Assembly (NCBI GenBank): GCA_902779355.1
Contig: CACZBF010000004.1
Span: 124,001 to 188,000 of the forward strand
DNA length: 64,000 bases
From: an uncultured Lachnospiraceae bacterium
Lineage (GTDB): Bacteria > Bacillota > Clostridia > Lachnospirales > Lachnospiraceae
Reading direction: 5' to 3'
Shown here piece by piece: positions 15,125 through 25,432 of the stretch. Made by a program: the position numbers and the translations under genes. The notes below the pieces were generated by a model. It was not told the DNA's origin and did no database searches. It was given only the letters and a program-made list of their open reading frames with translations. How positions within the stretch are numbered: position 1 is the stretch's first letter; each line of letters begins with the position of its first letter.

Positions 15125-18100
15125 TTGTCGAGAAATCATGACATTAAAAAAGTGCTTGTGATCGGGTCCGGCCCTATTGTGATCGGGCAGGCAGCCGAGT
15201 TCGATTATGCCGGTACGCAGGCCTGCCGCTCGCTGAAGGAGGAAGGTGTCGAGGTCTGCCTTGTCAATTCCAATCCGGCGACCATCATGACGGATAAAAA
15301 GATCGCGGATCAGGTGTATATCGAACCGCTGACAGTACCGGTCTTAGAACAGATCATTTTAAAAGAAAAACCGGATTCGGTACTGCCGACGTTGGGCGGC
15401 CAGGCGGGACTGAACCTCGGCATGGAACTGTCGGAGTCCGGCTTTTTGGAAAAGAACGGCGTGAAGCTGATCGGCACGACGGCGGATACGATCTTCCGCG
15501 CAGAGGACCGACAGGCGTTTAAGGATACGATGGAAAAGATCGGAGAGCCTGTCGCTGCATCCACGGTGGTGCGCAATGTCCAGGACGGCATCCGCTTCAC
15601 GAATACGATCGGCTATCCCGTGGTGCTGAGACCTGCGTATACGCTGGGCGGATCCGGCGGCGGTATTGCACATGATGAGCAGGAGCTGAGAGAGATCTTG
15701 GAGAACGGGCTTCGGCTTTCCCGCGTAGGGGAAGTGCTCGTAGAGCGCTGCATCGCAGGATGGAAAGAGATCGAGTATGAGGTGATGCGGGATGCGGCCG
15801 GTAACTGCATCACGGTCTGCAACATGGAGAATCTGGATCCGGTTGGCGTACACACCGGCGACAGCATCGTCGTGGCGCCGTCTCAGACGCTTTCGGACAA
15901 AGAATACCAGATGCTGCGGACATCTGCGTTAAATATTATATCAGAACTTAACATTACGGGCGGATGCAATGTCCAGTATGCTTTGAAGCCCGATAGTTTC
16001 GAATATTGCGTGATCGAGGTGAACCCGCGTGTCAGCCGTTCCTCGGCACTTGCGAGCAAGGCCACCGGTTATCCGATCGCGAAGGTTGCGGCAAAGATCG
16101 CGCTCGGCTATACGCTGGATGAGATTAAAAATGCGATCACTGAGAAGACGATGGCATCCTTTGAACCGATGCTGGACTATGTGGTCGTGAAGATCCCACG
16201 GCTTCCTTTTGACAAATTCATCACGGCAAACCGCACGCTGACAACGCAGATGAAGGCCACCGGTGAAGTCATGAGCATCTGCACGAATTTCGAAGGCGCG
16301 CTTATGAAGGCGATCCGTTCGCTGGAGCAGCATGTGGAGAGCCTTTTGGACAGCGATTTTTATAAGCTTTCTCTGGAGGATCTGATCGAAGAACTGAAAA
16401 ATCCGACGGATCAGCGGATCTGGGCGGTCGCGGAAGCACTGCGCCGGCGGATGAGCATCGATGAGATCCATGACTATACACAGATCGACCGCTGGTTTTT
16501 GGATAAGATCCGGCATCTTGTGATGGCGGAATACCGGCTTCGTTCGGAGGAAGAACTCAGTGTGGAATTGCTGAAAGAGCTAAAACGAATGGAGTTTCCG
16601 GATCACGTGATCGCCTCCCTTTCCGGGTGGACGCCGGCAGAAGTGAAGAAGTTCCGCAAAGATCACAACATCCTTGCGAACTTTAAGATGGTGGATACCT
16701 GCGCAGCGGAATTTGCCGCAGCGACGCCGTACTATTATTCCTGCTACGACAGCGTGGAAAATGAGGCGGCGGGCGTCGGAGACTCCGAAACTGCCGACTC
16801 CGATGTTCTCGAGACCGGGAACGCAGGCGGCAACCGGAAGAAAAAGATCCTGGTGCTCGGCTCCGGGCCGATCAGGATTGGGCAGGGGATCGAGTTCGAT
16901 TTCTGTTCCGTCCATGCGACCTGGGCATTCCGGCAGGCAGGATTTGAGACGATCATCATCAATAACAATCCGGAGACGGTCAGCACGGACTTTGATATCG
17001 CTGATAAACTCTATTTTGAGCCGTTGACACCGGAGGATGTGGAAAATATCGTGGATATCGAGCATCCGGACGGCGCGGTCGTGCAATTCGGCGGGCAGAC
17101 GGCGATCAAACTGACCGAGAGTCTGATGAAGATGGGGATCGAAATCCTCGGAACAGCGGCAGAAGATGTCGATGCAGCAGAAGACCGGGAGCTGTTCGAC
17201 CGGATCCTGGAAGAGACCAAGATCCCGCGCGCAAGCGGCGGCACGGTCTATACCGCGGACGAAGCGAAAAAGATCGCAAACGAACTTGGCTATCCTGTAC
17301 TGGTACGCCCTTCCTATGTACTTGGCGGGCAGGGCATGCAGATCGCGCTCTCCGATGAGGAGATTGAGGAATTCATGGCGGTGATCAACCGCTATGCTCA
17401 GGATCACCCAATCCTGGTCGATAAATACCTGCAGGGCAAGGAGTTGGAAGTTGATGCGGTATGCGACGGGACGGATATCCTGATTCCGGGCATCATGGAG
17501 CATATCGAGCGTACAGGCGTGCATTCCGGAGACAGTATTTCCGTCTATCCGGCGCCGACAATCTCGGATCAGGTGAAAGAGACGATCGCGGAATACAGCC
17601 GTCGGCTTGCGAAAGCACTCCATGTAAAGGGGCTCATCAATATCCAGTTCATCGCGATGGACGATGAAGTCTACGTGATCGAGGTGAACCCGAGATCCAG
17701 CCGGACCGTGCCTTATATCAGCAAGGTGACGGGGATCCCGATCGTGGATCTGGCCTGTGAAGTGATTCTCGGCAAAAAGATCAAAGACCTCGGGTTCGAG
17801 CCGGGTCTGCAGCCGCCGGCGGACTATTTTGCGATCAAGATGCCTGTCTTTTCCTTTGAAAAGATCCGTGGCGCGGAGATCAGCCTAGGTCCGGAGATGA
17901 AATCCACCGGAGAATGCCTCGGAATCGCGGAGACCTTTAATGAGGCGTTGTATAAGGCGTTTTTGGGTGCGGGCGTCGTCTTGCCAAAGCATAAGCAGAT
18001 GATCATCACGGTTAAGGATGCGGATAAGGCGGAAGCGGCCGAGACCGCGAAACGCTTTGAAGCGCTGGGATATAAGATCTATTCCACGAGAAGTACGGCG

Positions 18101-18397
18101 AAATTTCTAAACGAGCACGGCGTACATGCGCTGAAGGTCAACCATATCCATCAGGAATCGCCGACGATCATGGACCTTTTACTGGGGCACAAGATCGATC
18201 TCGTTATCAATACCCCGACCCATGGGCGAGACAAGACGCGTGACGGCTTTTTGATCCGACGTACCGCGATCGAGACCGGCGTGAACGTGCTCACTTCCAT
18301 GGATACGGCGGACGCACTGGCCAGATCTCTGGAGACCGCCAGCGACCTGCTGCATGTGATCGATATTGCGAAAGTGGATCGCAGAGGGAACGGCTGA
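15125..18397 (+). CDS. carB: Carbamoyl-phosphate synthase large subunit (TTG start)
   Basis: This 1090-residue subunit has the two homologous ATP-grasp halves (KKVLVIGSGPIVIGQAAEFD at the start, KKILVLGSGPIRIGQGIEFD at about residue 575) and the C-terminal allosteric domain ending with a THGRDKTRDGFLIRR-type segment. The start is TTG: AGGAGG, overlapping the carA stop, lies eight bases upstream and no ATG fits. A variable linker at residues about 541-574, rich in Glu, Asp, Gly and Ala, joins the halves and accounts for most of the extra length over the usual 1070. It is co-transcribed with carA. Confidence 0.98.
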   Translation: MSRNHDIKKVLVIGSGPIVIGQAAEFDYAGTQACRSLKEEGVEVCLVNSNPATIMTDKKIADQVYIEPLTVPVLEQIILKEKPDSVLPTLGGQAGLNLGMELSESGFLEKNGVKLIGTTADTIFRAEDRQAFKDTMEKIGEPVAASTVVRNVQDGIRFTNTIGYPVVLRPAYTLGGSGGGIAHDEQELREILENGLRLSRVGEVLVERCIAGWKEIEYEVMRDAAGNCITVCNMENLDPVGVHTGDSIVVAPSQTLSDKEYQMLRTSALNIISELNITGGCNVQYALKPDSFEYCVIEVNPRVSRSSALASKATGYPIAKVAAKIALGYTLDEIKNAITEKTMASFEPMLDYVVVKIPRLPFDKFITANRTLTTQMKATGEVMSICTNFEGALMKAIRSLEQHVESLLDSDFYKLSLEDLIEELKNPTDQRIWAVAEALRRRMSIDEIHDYTQIDRWFLDKIRHLVMAEYRLRSEEELSVELLKELKRMEFPDHVIASLSGWTPAEVKKFRKDHNILANFKMVDTCAAEFAAATPYYYSCYDSVENEAAGVGDSETADSDVLETGNAGGNRKKKILVLGSGPIRIGQGIEFDFCSVHATWAFRQAGFETIIINNNPETVSTDFDIADKLYFEPLTPEDVENIVDIEHPDGAVVQFGGQTAIKLTESLMKMGIEILGTAAEDVDAAEDRELFDRILEETKIPRASGGTVYTADEAKKIANELGYPVLVRPSYVLGGQGMQIALSDEEIEEFMAVINRYAQDHPILVDKYLQGKELEVDAVCDGTDILIPGIMEHIERTGVHSGDSISVYPAPTISDQVKETIAEYSRRLAKALHVKGLINIQFIAMDDEVYVIEVNPRSSRTVPYISKVTGIPIVDLACEVILGKKIKDLGFEPGLQPPADYFAIKMPVFSFEKIRGAEISLGPEMKSTGECLGIAETFNEALYKAFLGAGVVLPKHKQMIITVKDADKAEAAETAKRFEALGYKIYSTRSTAKFLNEHGVHALKVNHIHQESPTIMDLLLGHKIDLVINTPTHGRDKTRDGFLIRRTAIETGVNVLTSMDTADALARSLETASDLLHVIDIAKVDRRGNG

Positions 18398-18414
18398 CAG
18401 CCCGAAAAATGTTA

Positions 18415-18442
18415 TTTACTGCGTTTTGCAGTGAAATATAAT
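18415..18442 (+). promoter_or_regulatory. Promoter of the aquaporin gene
   Basis: TTTACT (18415-18420) is followed after 16 bases by TATAAT (18437-18442). A small inverted repeat (ACTGC and GCAGT around GTTTT, 18418-18432) lies in the spacer and could be an operator or a weak end signal for carB. Confidence 0.65.
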
Positions 18443-18480
18443 CATGTTTTTATTTTTAGAAAAGAGGAGGAAAAGAGAAC

Positions 18481-19170
18481 ATGAAAAAGTTTTTTGCAGA
18501 GTTGATCGGTACCGCGACGCTGGTCTTTATGGGCTGCGGCACGGCTATGCTGGTGGGATGCGATGCAACGTCCGGATCCGGCTATCTTCTGACGGCACTG
18601 GCGTTCGGCTTGTCGATCGTTGCGATGGCTTACTGCATCGGCAATATTTCCGGATGCCATATCAATCCGGCGGTATCGCTTGCTGTGCTCGTCAGCGGCG
18701 GCATGAATGCGAAAGAGTTTTGCACCTATGTGATCGCGCAGGTGATCGGCGCTTTTGTCGGCAGCGGTTTGCTGACCGCGATTTTTGCAACCGGCTATGT
18801 CACGGATCAGACCGGCGGCTTTGGCGCAAACGGACTGGCAGGCGTGAACGGGAGCGTCGTTGCGGGCCTTCTCGTGGAAGTGATCCTGACCTTCATCTTT
18901 GTCCTGGTGATCCTCGGTGTTACCAGCAAGAAAGCCAACCACGGTTCTTTTGGCGGCCTGATCATCGGACTGTCGCTCACTTTTGTGCATATTTTCGGGA
19001 TTGGCCTGACGGGTACTTCCGTAAATCCTGCGAGATCGATCGCGCCGGCGGTATTTGCAGCGATCAACGGCAATCCGGAACCGTTATCCGTGCTCTGGGT
19101 ATTTATCGTAGCGCCTTTTGTCGGAGCCTGCATCGCGGCAGTGGTTTACAAAGCGCTGGAGAAAAACTGA
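18481..19170 (+). CDS. MIP-family aquaporin/glycerol channel
   Basis: This 229-residue membrane channel has six hydrophobic helices and the two half-membrane NPA loops, N62-P63-A64 in SGCHINPAVS and N182-P183-A184 in GTSVNPARS. The length and the TSVNPARS loop are like AqpZ water channels rather than the longer GlpF glycerol facilitators, but the substrate is not proven. There is no glycerol kinase next to it. GAGGAGG precedes the ATG and it has its own promoter. Confidence 0.93.
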   Translation: MKKFFAELIGTATLVFMGCGTAMLVGCDATSGSGYLLTALAFGLSIVAMAYCIGNISGCHINPAVSLAVLVSGGMNAKEFCTYVIAQVIGAFVGSGLLTAIFATGYVTDQTGGFGANGLAGVNGSVVAGLLVEVILTFIFVLVILGVTSKKANHGSFGGLIIGLSLTFVHIFGIGLTGTSVNPARSIAPAVFAAINGNPEPLSVLWVFIVAPFVGACIAAVVYKALEKN

Positions 19171-19219
19171 TCGGCTGATCATTCTGATGTATCGTTGGTG
19201 ATACAAAAGGAGGGCAGGT

Positions 19220-21607
19220 ATGGGATATGAAGACATCATCAACACACGGTTCGCAGAACCGGCTTGCGTTTTTTCCTATCAAGACGGGACGCTTCGCCTG
19301 ATCGGGATCAACGACGGATTCCTCGCGGAAATGTGGATGAATGTTCTGAAAGAGGAATATCTGAAGATCGATCCGGCGGAGACCTTCGATGAAGAGAATC
19401 TGCGGATCTTCACCAAAGCGGTGAAAGACTGCGCAGAGACCGGAGAGGAGCAGACAGTTGAGACCTGGCGGCAGATGGTTTCGGATTGCTGCGGCGTGGA
19501 CAAGATCTGTCTCAGGAGCCGCCTGCTTTTGGTTGAAAAAACGTCGGAAGGAGCCATTCTTTACGAGGGTGTCAGAAATATCTCCAATGAAAAAAGAGCG
19601 CAGCATACGCTTGCTGATATCGAGTACCGGTACGAGCATGCCAGTGAACAGATCAATATCTACAACTGGGAATACACCATCGCCACAAAGGAAATGCGTC
19701 CCTGTTATCGTTGCATGCGGGATCTGGGACTGCCGGCCGTGGTGACCAATTATCCGGAACCAGCCATTGACATGGGAATCTTTCCACCGGATTATGCGGA
19801 TATGTACCGCGACATGATGCGGCGGATTGACGCCGGGGAACCGGAGCTGGAAGCGGACATCCCGTTGACTGTCGGACGGATCCCTTTCCGTGTCAAGTAT
19901 ACGACGGAATTTGACAGTGAAGGACATCCGGTCAAAGCGTTCGGGTCGGCGACGTTGATCTCCGAGACGGAGCTTGGTCATATCAAGTTGGACAATCAGA
20001 TCATCGCATCACTTGCCGAAAAGTATCGCGGTATCTATCTGGCGGATTTTGTGAGCGATATGGTCAAGATCGTAAAAGAGGATCAGAGCTTTGCGTGCAA
20101 AGAGGGCACGGATTGCGTGGGACTTGTCGCACTTCTGGCAGAAAAACTGACAGATCTGACACCGGCACAGAAAGAGGCATTCTGTGATGTTAACAGGCTC
20201 CGTACGGAGTTTTTCAGAGACAGTGCTCTCAGGGAACTGTCCTATAAGGATGATGTGACGGATCGGTGGATCAGGGTCGGCTTCCACGTGCTGGAGCGCG
20301 GGAATGAAAAAGTTGACCGGCTGATGGTCACGGTTATGGTGCTGGACGACCTGCAGGCGAAGAAAATGGATACGGACCGGCTGATCGCGTTCCAGAAAGA
20401 AGAACTGGAACAGAAGCAGAAACTGCTCCTCAACGCCATTGAGGAAGCCAATCAGGCGAACGAAGCCAAGACGGAGTTCTTCTCCAATATGTCCCATGAC
20501 ATCCGTACGCCCATGAACTCCATCATCGGTTTTTCCAAGCTGGCGCTGGAGGAAATTGACAATAGTGAGCATCTGGAGGATTATCTGCACAAGATCTCTG
20601 CTTCCGGCAATCATCTGATGAGTTTGATCAATGACATCCTGGATATGAGCCGGATCGAAAGCGGGAAGATGGAGCTTTCCGCATCGCCGCATATTTTGAA
20701 GGATCTTGTGAAATCGTGTGCCGATATGGTACAGATCAAGATGGAGGAGAAGGATCTGCAGTTTCATGTACGGGTTTCGGAGATGGGGAACGACATTGTC
20801 GAATGCGACAAACTCCGGTTCAACCAGATCCTGCTGAACATCCTCTCCAATGCCTACAAATATACGCCGGAGGGCGGCAGTGTCCTCCTGACAGGGAAGC
20901 TGGCAGACCGCGCGGAAAAACTGACCTATGAGATCCGCATCAAGGATACCGGCATTGGTATGTCAGAAGAATTCCGAAAGCGCATTTTTGACGCATTCGC
21001 CAGAGAAGATACGCAGTCTGTCCACGAAGCACAGGGGACGGGACTTGGCATGGTGATCGTCCGGAAGATCGTAGATATGATGCACGGAACGATCGAGGTC
21101 ATCTCAGAGCCCGAAAAGGGATCGGAGTTTATCATCGTTCTTCCCATGAAACCGGCGTCAGGACAGCAGAAGGAGGAGACCAAAGATATGACGAAGGAAG
21201 AGGTATTGAATCGGGACTATTCCGATGTGACGATCCTTGTGGTGGATGATACACCGATCAATCTTACCCTGGCAAAAAGCATGCTGGGCAAATTTCATTT
21301 TCAGATCCTTTCCGCAGAAAGCGGCACCAAAGCAGTAGACCTCGTGAAAAATGCAAAGCCCGGTGACATTGATCTGATCCTGATGGATGTGATGATGCCA
21401 GTGATGAACGGTTATGAGGCGACAAAGCAGATCCGCGCGCTCGAAGATCCGGCCCTCGCGAATCTCCCGATCATTGCCATGACCGCCAATGCGTTTGAAA
21501 CGGATGTCCAGAAGGCGCATGATGCGGGCATGGACGGACACATCAGCAAGCCCTATACCAAAGAAGGGCTTGTCACAACGATCTACGAGCATTTGCAGAA
21601 AAAATGA
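19220..21607 (+). CDS. Hybrid sensor histidine kinase with C-terminal receiver domain
   Basis: This 795-residue protein has no membrane segment and should sense a cytoplasmic signal. Residues 1-250 look like one or two divergent PAS-type sensory regions. A coiled linker leads to the phosphoacceptor box SHDIRTPMNS (H426). The kinase domain carries the N box (NQILLNILSNAYKYTP), the G1 box (IKDTGIGM) and the G2 box (GTGLGMVI). A receiver domain from about residue 670 has VVDDTPIN and the phospho-acceptor D723 in LILMDVMMP. The output partner is not encoded next to it. AAGGAGGG precedes the ATG, and a short GTATC/GATAC dyad lies in the leader. Confidence 0.95.
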   Translation: MGYEDIINTRFAEPACVFSYQDGTLRLIGINDGFLAEMWMNVLKEEYLKIDPAETFDEENLRIFTKAVKDCAETGEEQTVETWRQMVSDCCGVDKICLRSRLLLVEKTSEGAILYEGVRNISNEKRAQHTLADIEYRYEHASEQINIYNWEYTIATKEMRPCYRCMRDLGLPAVVTNYPEPAIDMGIFPPDYADMYRDMMRRIDAGEPELEADIPLTVGRIPFRVKYTTEFDSEGHPVKAFGSATLISETELGHIKLDNQIIASLAEKYRGIYLADFVSDMVKIVKEDQSFACKEGTDCVGLVALLAEKLTDLTPAQKEAFCDVNRLRTEFFRDSALRELSYKDDVTDRWIRVGFHVLERGNEKVDRLMVTVMVLDDLQAKKMDTDRLIAFQKEELEQKQKLLLNAIEEANQANEAKTEFFSNMSHDIRTPMNSIIGFSKLALEEIDNSEHLEDYLHKISASGNHLMSLINDILDMSRIESGKMELSASPHILKDLVKSCADMVQIKMEEKDLQFHVRVSEMGNDIVECDKLRFNQILLNILSNAYKYTPEGGSVLLTGKLADRAEKLTYEIRIKDTGIGMSEEFRKRIFDAFAREDTQSVHEAQGTGLGMVIVRKIVDMMHGTIEVISEPEKGSEFIIVLPMKPASGQQKEETKDMTKEEVLNRDYSDVTILVVDDTPINLTLAKSMLGKFHFQILSAESGTKAVDLVKNAKPGDIDLILMDVMMPVMNGYEATKQIRALEDPALANLPIIAMTANAFETDVQKAHDAGMDGHISKPYTKEGLVTTIYEHLQKK

Positions 21608-21610
21608 AAA

Positions 21611-21653
21611 AAGTGTAAAAAAGAGCCTCCGTGTATGGATCACGGAGGCTCTT
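21611..21653. terminator. Convergent terminator between the kinase and cellobiose phosphorylase
   Basis: AAGAGCCTCCGTG (21621-21633) and CACGGAGGCTCTT (21641-21653) form a perfect 13-bp stem with a 7-base loop. On the minus strand it is followed by a strong T-run for the phosphorylase gene. The plus-strand tail is poorer. Confidence 0.9.
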
Positions 21654-21667
21654 CTTATGCGTTGTGA

Positions 21668-24115
21668 TTACATGACCACTTCCACATTCACTTCTTTCTT
21701 GGAAGCGTCGAAGGGGATGGTGTTGCCGGAAACTTCTGCACCGTCAACGATCATCTTCTTAACACCTTTTTCGGAGCCGTTTTCGTTCTTGACTGTGATA
21801 TGGTAGGTCACACCGCGGAACTCGCGCTTCGCTGTGAAGCCCTTCAACGTGGAGGGGAGACACGGATCGATCGTGAGCCCGTCGTAATCCGGACGGATGC
21901 CAAGGATGTACTGGGAAACATCTAAGAACGTCCATGCAGCAGTACCGGTGAGCCAGCTGTTTTTCGCCTCGCCGAAGTTCGCCGCATCCTTGCCGGCGAT
22001 CATCTGAGAGTATACATAGGGCTCGGTGCGATGGATCTCGCTGATGTCCTCGATGTACGCCGGACAGGTACGTGTGTATACCTGCCATGCGCGGTTGCCT
22101 CTGCCGACCACGGTCTCTGCGATCGAGATCCACGGATTGTTGTGGCAGAAGATGCCGGCATTCTCTTTGTATCCGGGCGGATAGGAGCTGATCTCGCCGA
22201 GCTCTACGTGATATTTCCGATAGGGCGGCTGCAGCAGGACGATCCCGTATTTTGTATCGAGATGCCTTTCCACGGATTCCATGGCCTTCAGGCAGTTGCC
22301 CTCCTTGAGGCCGATCTCTGCGATGACACAGAAGCCCTGGGGTTCGATGAAGATCTGCCCCTCTTCGCACTCTTTGGAGCCGATCTTGTGCTTGTAGTGA
22401 TCATATGCCCGCAAATACCATTCGCCGTCCCAGCCTGCGGAAAGAACGGTTTCCTCCATCTTATGGATCTCGGCTTCCGCGGCCTTTGCTTCATCCGTCA
22501 GACCCCGGTGCTTTAAGATCTGTACCCAGTCTTTGCCGTATTTGACATACATGCCGGCGATGAAGACAGACTCTGCATTCGGGCCTTCAGAGGGACCGAA
22601 GGTCTGGAAGGACTCACCGGGTTCTTCGGAGAAGCAGTTTAAGTTCAGACAGTCATTCCAGTCCGCACGGCCGATCAACGGCAGGTTATGCGGCCCGAGA
22701 TGAGTCGTGATGTAGTTGAAGGACCTCCGCAGATGCTCCATGAAGTCAGCGGCATTGTTCGGGTTGCTGTCCCAGGGAGTCTTTTCGTCGAGAATCGTGT
22801 AGTCGCCGGTTTCTTTGATATAGGCAGCAGTTCCTGCGATGAGCCACAGCGGATCATCGTTGAAGCCGGAACCGATATCGGAATTACCCTTCTTGGTCAG
22901 GGGCTGATACTGATGATAAGCCGAGCCATCCGGGAACTGGGTGGATGCAATGTCAATGAGACGCTGTCTTGCGCGGTCCGGGATCAGATGCACGAAGCCC
23001 AAAAGATCCTGGCAGGAATCACGGAAGCCCATGCCGCGTCCGATACCGGATTCATAATAGGAAGCGGAACGGGACATATTGAAGGTGACCATACACTGGT
23101 ACTGATGCCAGATGTTTACCATGCGATCCAGTTTTTCCTCATCGGACTTGATGGTGAAATGGGAAAGAAGACCGTTCCAGTGCTCCTTCAACGCCGCGAG
23201 TGCAGCATCGGCTTTTTCCGTAGTGTCATAGCGTTTACGCATGGCGTCGGCGCGTTTCCAGTTGACTTTTCCGTCCTCCGGACGGCCGTCCCATTTTTCG
23301 TCACGGGGATTTTCGATATAACCGAGGACGAAGATAAAGGTCTTTTCTTCGCCGGCTCCGAGGGTGACCTTGAGGTGATGAGAGCCGATGGGACGCCAGC
23401 CGCTTGCCACGGAGTTTTTGGAGGTGCCGCTGAAAACAACCTCCGGATGTCCGTTGTCGCTGTAACTGCCCAGGAAGCTGTCCTGATCGGTATCATACCC
23501 TTCCACCGGTGCATTTACGGCGTAGACGGCGAAGTGATTCCGGCGCTCGCGATACTCCGTCTTGTGGAAGATCTCCTGGCCGTTGTCATGGATCTCTACC
23601 TCGCCGGTGCTGTAGTTACGCTGGAAGTTCGTCATGTCGTCCATGGCGTTCCACAGACAGAATTCCACATAGGAAAAAACATCCACGGTCTTTTCGGAAG
23701 AACCTTCATTCTTTAAGGAAAGTTTATTGATCTCGCAGGTGTCTCCGATCGGAACGAAAGCAGTCATCGTCGCGGTGAGATCCTTTTTCTTTCCGATAAA
23801 GGTGGTGTAGCCCATGCCGTGATGGCATTCATAAGCATCCAGGTCCGTTTTCGTCGGCATCCATCCGGGATTCCAGACCGTATCGCCGTCCTTGATATAG
23901 TAATAATGACCGTTGGAGTCCTGGGGAACATTATTATAACGATAGCGGGTCAGACGCAGAAGCTTTGCATCGCGGTAGAAGCTGTAACCGCCTCCGGTGT
24001 TGCTGATCAGAGAAAAGAAGTCCTCGCAGCCCAGGTAGTTGATCCAGGGGAGCGGCGTCTTTGGGGAAGTGATGACGTATTCCTTTGCGGCATCATCAAA
24101 ATAACCGAATTTCAT
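21668..24115 (-). CDS. Cellobiose phosphorylase, GH94
   Basis: This 815-residue enzyme should split cellobiose with phosphate into glucose 1-phosphate and glucose in the cytoplasm, saving ATP. Length and order fit GH94: an N-terminal beta domain beginning MKFGYFDD, then the (alpha/alpha)6 barrel with [15 protein letters not shown] (D366, D370), and RADWNDCLN (D485-W-N-D488), where the catalytic acid of this family lies. The C-terminus has the typical [21 protein letters not shown] sits nine bases before the ATG at 24115, so longer upstream starts are unlikely. It is divergent from the LacI regulator and sugar ABC genes with shared operator sequences. A cellodextrin specificity is possible. 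Confidence 0.94.
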   Translation of the reverse strand: MKFGYFDDAAKEYVITSPKTPLPWINYLGCEDFFSLISNTGGGYSFYRDAKLLRLTRYRYNNVPQDSNGHYYYIKDGDTVWNPGWMPTKTDLDAYECHHGMGYTTFIGKKKDLTATMTAFVPIGDTCEINKLSLKNEGSSEKTVDVFSYVEFCLWNAMDDMTNFQRNYSTGEVEIHDNGQEIFHKTEYRERRNHFAVYAVNAPVEGYDTDQDSFLGSYSDNGHPEVVFSGTSKNSVASGWRPIGSHHLKVTLGAGEEKTFIFVLGYIENPRDEKWDGRPEDGKVNWKRADAMRKRYDTTEKADAALAALKEHWNGLLSHFTIKSDEEKLDRMVNIWHQYQCMVTFNMSRSASYYESGIGRGMGFRDSCQDLLGFVHLIPDRARQRLIDIASTQFPDGSAYHQYQPLTKKGNSDIGSGFNDDPLWLIAGTAAYIKETGDYTILDEKTPWDSNPNNAADFMEHLRRSFNYITTHLGPHNLPLIGRADWNDCLNLNCFSEEPGESFQTFGPSEGPNAESVFIAGMYVKYGKDWVQILKHRGLTDEAKAAEAEIHKMEETVLSAGWDGEWYLRAYDHYKHKIGSKECEEGQIFIEPQGFCVIAEIGLKEGNCLKAMESVERHLDTKYGIVLLQPPYRKYHVELGEISSYPPGYKENAGIFCHNNPWISIAETVVGRGNRAWQVYTRTCPAYIEDISEIHRTEPYVYSQMIAGKDAANFGEAKNSWLTGTAAWTFLDVSQYILGIRPDYDGLTIDPCLPSTLKGFTAKREFRGVTYHITVKNENGSEKGVKKMIVDGAEVSGNTIPFDASKKEVNVEVVM

Positions 24116-24143
24116 AGTAGGGATCCTCCTTAAATGGTGTATG

Positions 24144-24157
24144 CGAAAACGATTAAG
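24144..24157. promoter_or_regulatory. LacI-type operator, copy 1
   Basis: CGAAAACGATTAAG is an imperfect palindrome about a central CG, as LacI-family proteins prefer. It lies just downstream of the predicted transcription start of the phosphorylase gene. An identical 14-mer lies at 24318-24331. Confidence 0.75.
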
Positions 24158-24178
24158 GAGTCGCAATACTTAATATAG

Positions 24179-24207
24179 AGTATAAGTGGTGAAATTTTAA
24201 AATGCAA
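24179..24207 (-). promoter_or_regulatory. Promoter of the cellobiose phosphorylase gene
   Basis: On the minus strand TTGCAT (24202-24207) and TATACT (24179-24184) are separated by 17 bases. The start is expected near 24172, upstream of operator copy 1, an arrangement that suits repression. Confidence 0.8.
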
Positions 24208-24281
24208 GGAAAATGCTCTGTACAATATGCACAAAAACAAAAGGAGCAAAACAGAAGTTTTGACGAATTGATAAAAAAGGG

Positions 24282-24310
24282 TTGCTTTTTGTATGGGAGA
24301 GTGTTATCTT
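24282..24310 (+). promoter_or_regulatory. Promoter of the LacI regulator/ABC operon
   Basis: TTGCTT (24282-24287) and TATCTT (24305-24310) are 17 bases apart. Operator copy 2 begins eight bases downstream of the -10 box and would cover the start site. Confidence 0.65.
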
Positions 24311-24317
24311 GTAAATA

Positions 24318-24331
24318 CGAAAACGATTAAG
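24318..24331. promoter_or_regulatory. LacI-type operator, copy 2
   Basis: This is the exact 14-base match to the site at 24144-24157, in the same orientation. The two centres are 174 bases apart, a distance that could allow DNA looping between the divergent promoters. Confidence 0.75.
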
Positions 24332-24378
24332 TGAGTTTGCGAAACAGGATTCGCAAGCACGAAAAGGCAACGAAACCG

Positions 24379-25398
24379 ATGGCATCTCTCAAAGATATCG
24401 CAAAAAAATGCGGCGTATCAGTCGCTACAGTCAGTAAAGCACTGAATGACCAAAGTGATATCGGAAAGGAAACGAAACAAAAGGTTCAAAAGACTGCGCA
24501 ACAGATGGGATACTTTCCGAATGCGGCGGCCAGGGCGTTGAAGACACATAAGTCCTACAACATCGGCGTTCTTTTTAAGGATGAGGCAGGCAGCGGATTG
24601 ACCCACGAATACTTCTCCGGCGTACTTAACGCTTTTAAGGAAGAAGCGGAGTCACAAGGATATGATATTTCCTTTATCAACAACCGTTTCGAAAAAAGAG
24701 AGCTGTCCTACACAGAGCACTGCAAGTATCGTAATTTTGAAGGCGTTGTGATCGTTTGTGCGGATTGGAACGATCCGGCCGTGATCGAACTTCTCAACAG
24801 CCCGATCCCGAAGACCACAGTCGACTATGTGCATCAGAGTTGTCCGGCAGTGAGCTCCAACAACATTCAGGGGATCGAAGAACTGCTCCGGTATGTATAT
24901 CGGAAAGGACACCGCAGGATCGCTTATATCCATGGAGAGGATTTCTCCTACGTCACCAAAGAACGTGTGACAACCTTCCGGAAGACGGCCGAAGAGCTTG
25001 GCCTCTATGTCCCGGATGAATATATCCGGACAGCGGAATACTTAAAGATCGAAGGCGCTGCGAAAGCGACGGAAGTATTACTGGATCTGCCGAAACCGCC
25101 GACCTGCATCTTCTATCCCGATGACACAGCCCTGATTGGCGGGCGCAATGTGATCAGGGAAAGACATCTTCGGATCCCGGACGACATTTCGATCGTCGGA
25201 TATGATGGGACAAGGATGTCACAGCTGCTTTCCCCGAGACTGACGACGATTCGTCAGGACACAGATCTGATCGGCGTCGAGGCAGCACGGAGGCTCATCA
25301 GCCTCATTGAAAAACCGAAAACAACTCTCGTTGAGAGAGTCGTTATAGGAGGAACTCTGATACCGGGTGAATCGGTAAAAGAGGTAACTCCGAACTAA
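24379..25398 (+). CDS. LacI-family transcriptional regulator of the cellobiose locus
   Basis: This 339-residue repressor has the N-terminal helix-turn-helix and hinge (SLKDIAKKCGVSVATVSKALN, then NAAARALKTHKS) and a periplasmic-binding-protein-like ligand domain with the late ISIVGYDGTRMSQLLSPRLTTIRQD segment. I place the start at the ATG at 24379, directly before ASLKDIA. An upstream in-frame GTG at 24331 overlaps the operator. The binding site in front is weak (AAAGG at 11 bases). It likely controls itself, the ABC genes 34 bases downstream and the divergent phosphorylase. The inducer is probably a cello-oligosaccharide or its product. Confidence 0.94.
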   Translation: MASLKDIAKKCGVSVATVSKALNDQSDIGKETKQKVQKTAQQMGYFPNAAARALKTHKSYNIGVLFKDEAGSGLTHEYFSGVLNAFKEEAESQGYDISFINNRFEKRELSYTEHCKYRNFEGVVIVCADWNDPAVIELLNSPIPKTTVDYVHQSCPAVSSNNIQGIEELLRYVYRKGHRRIAYIHGEDFSYVTKERVTTFRKTAEELGLYVPDEYIRTAEYLKIEGAAKATEVLLDLPKPPTCIFYPDDTALIGGRNVIRERHLRIPDDISIVGYDGTRMSQLLSPRLTTIRQDTDLIGVEAARRLISLIEKPKTTLVERVVIGGTLIPGESVKEVTPN

Positions 25399-25432
25399 AA
25401 ATTTTTCTCAATATTAAAAGGAGGAGAAACGA

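Noticed and set aside
22688-23716. 342-codon open frame antisense to cellobiose phosphorylase
   Set aside because: No start signal or recognisable motif; the GH94 gene is certain.
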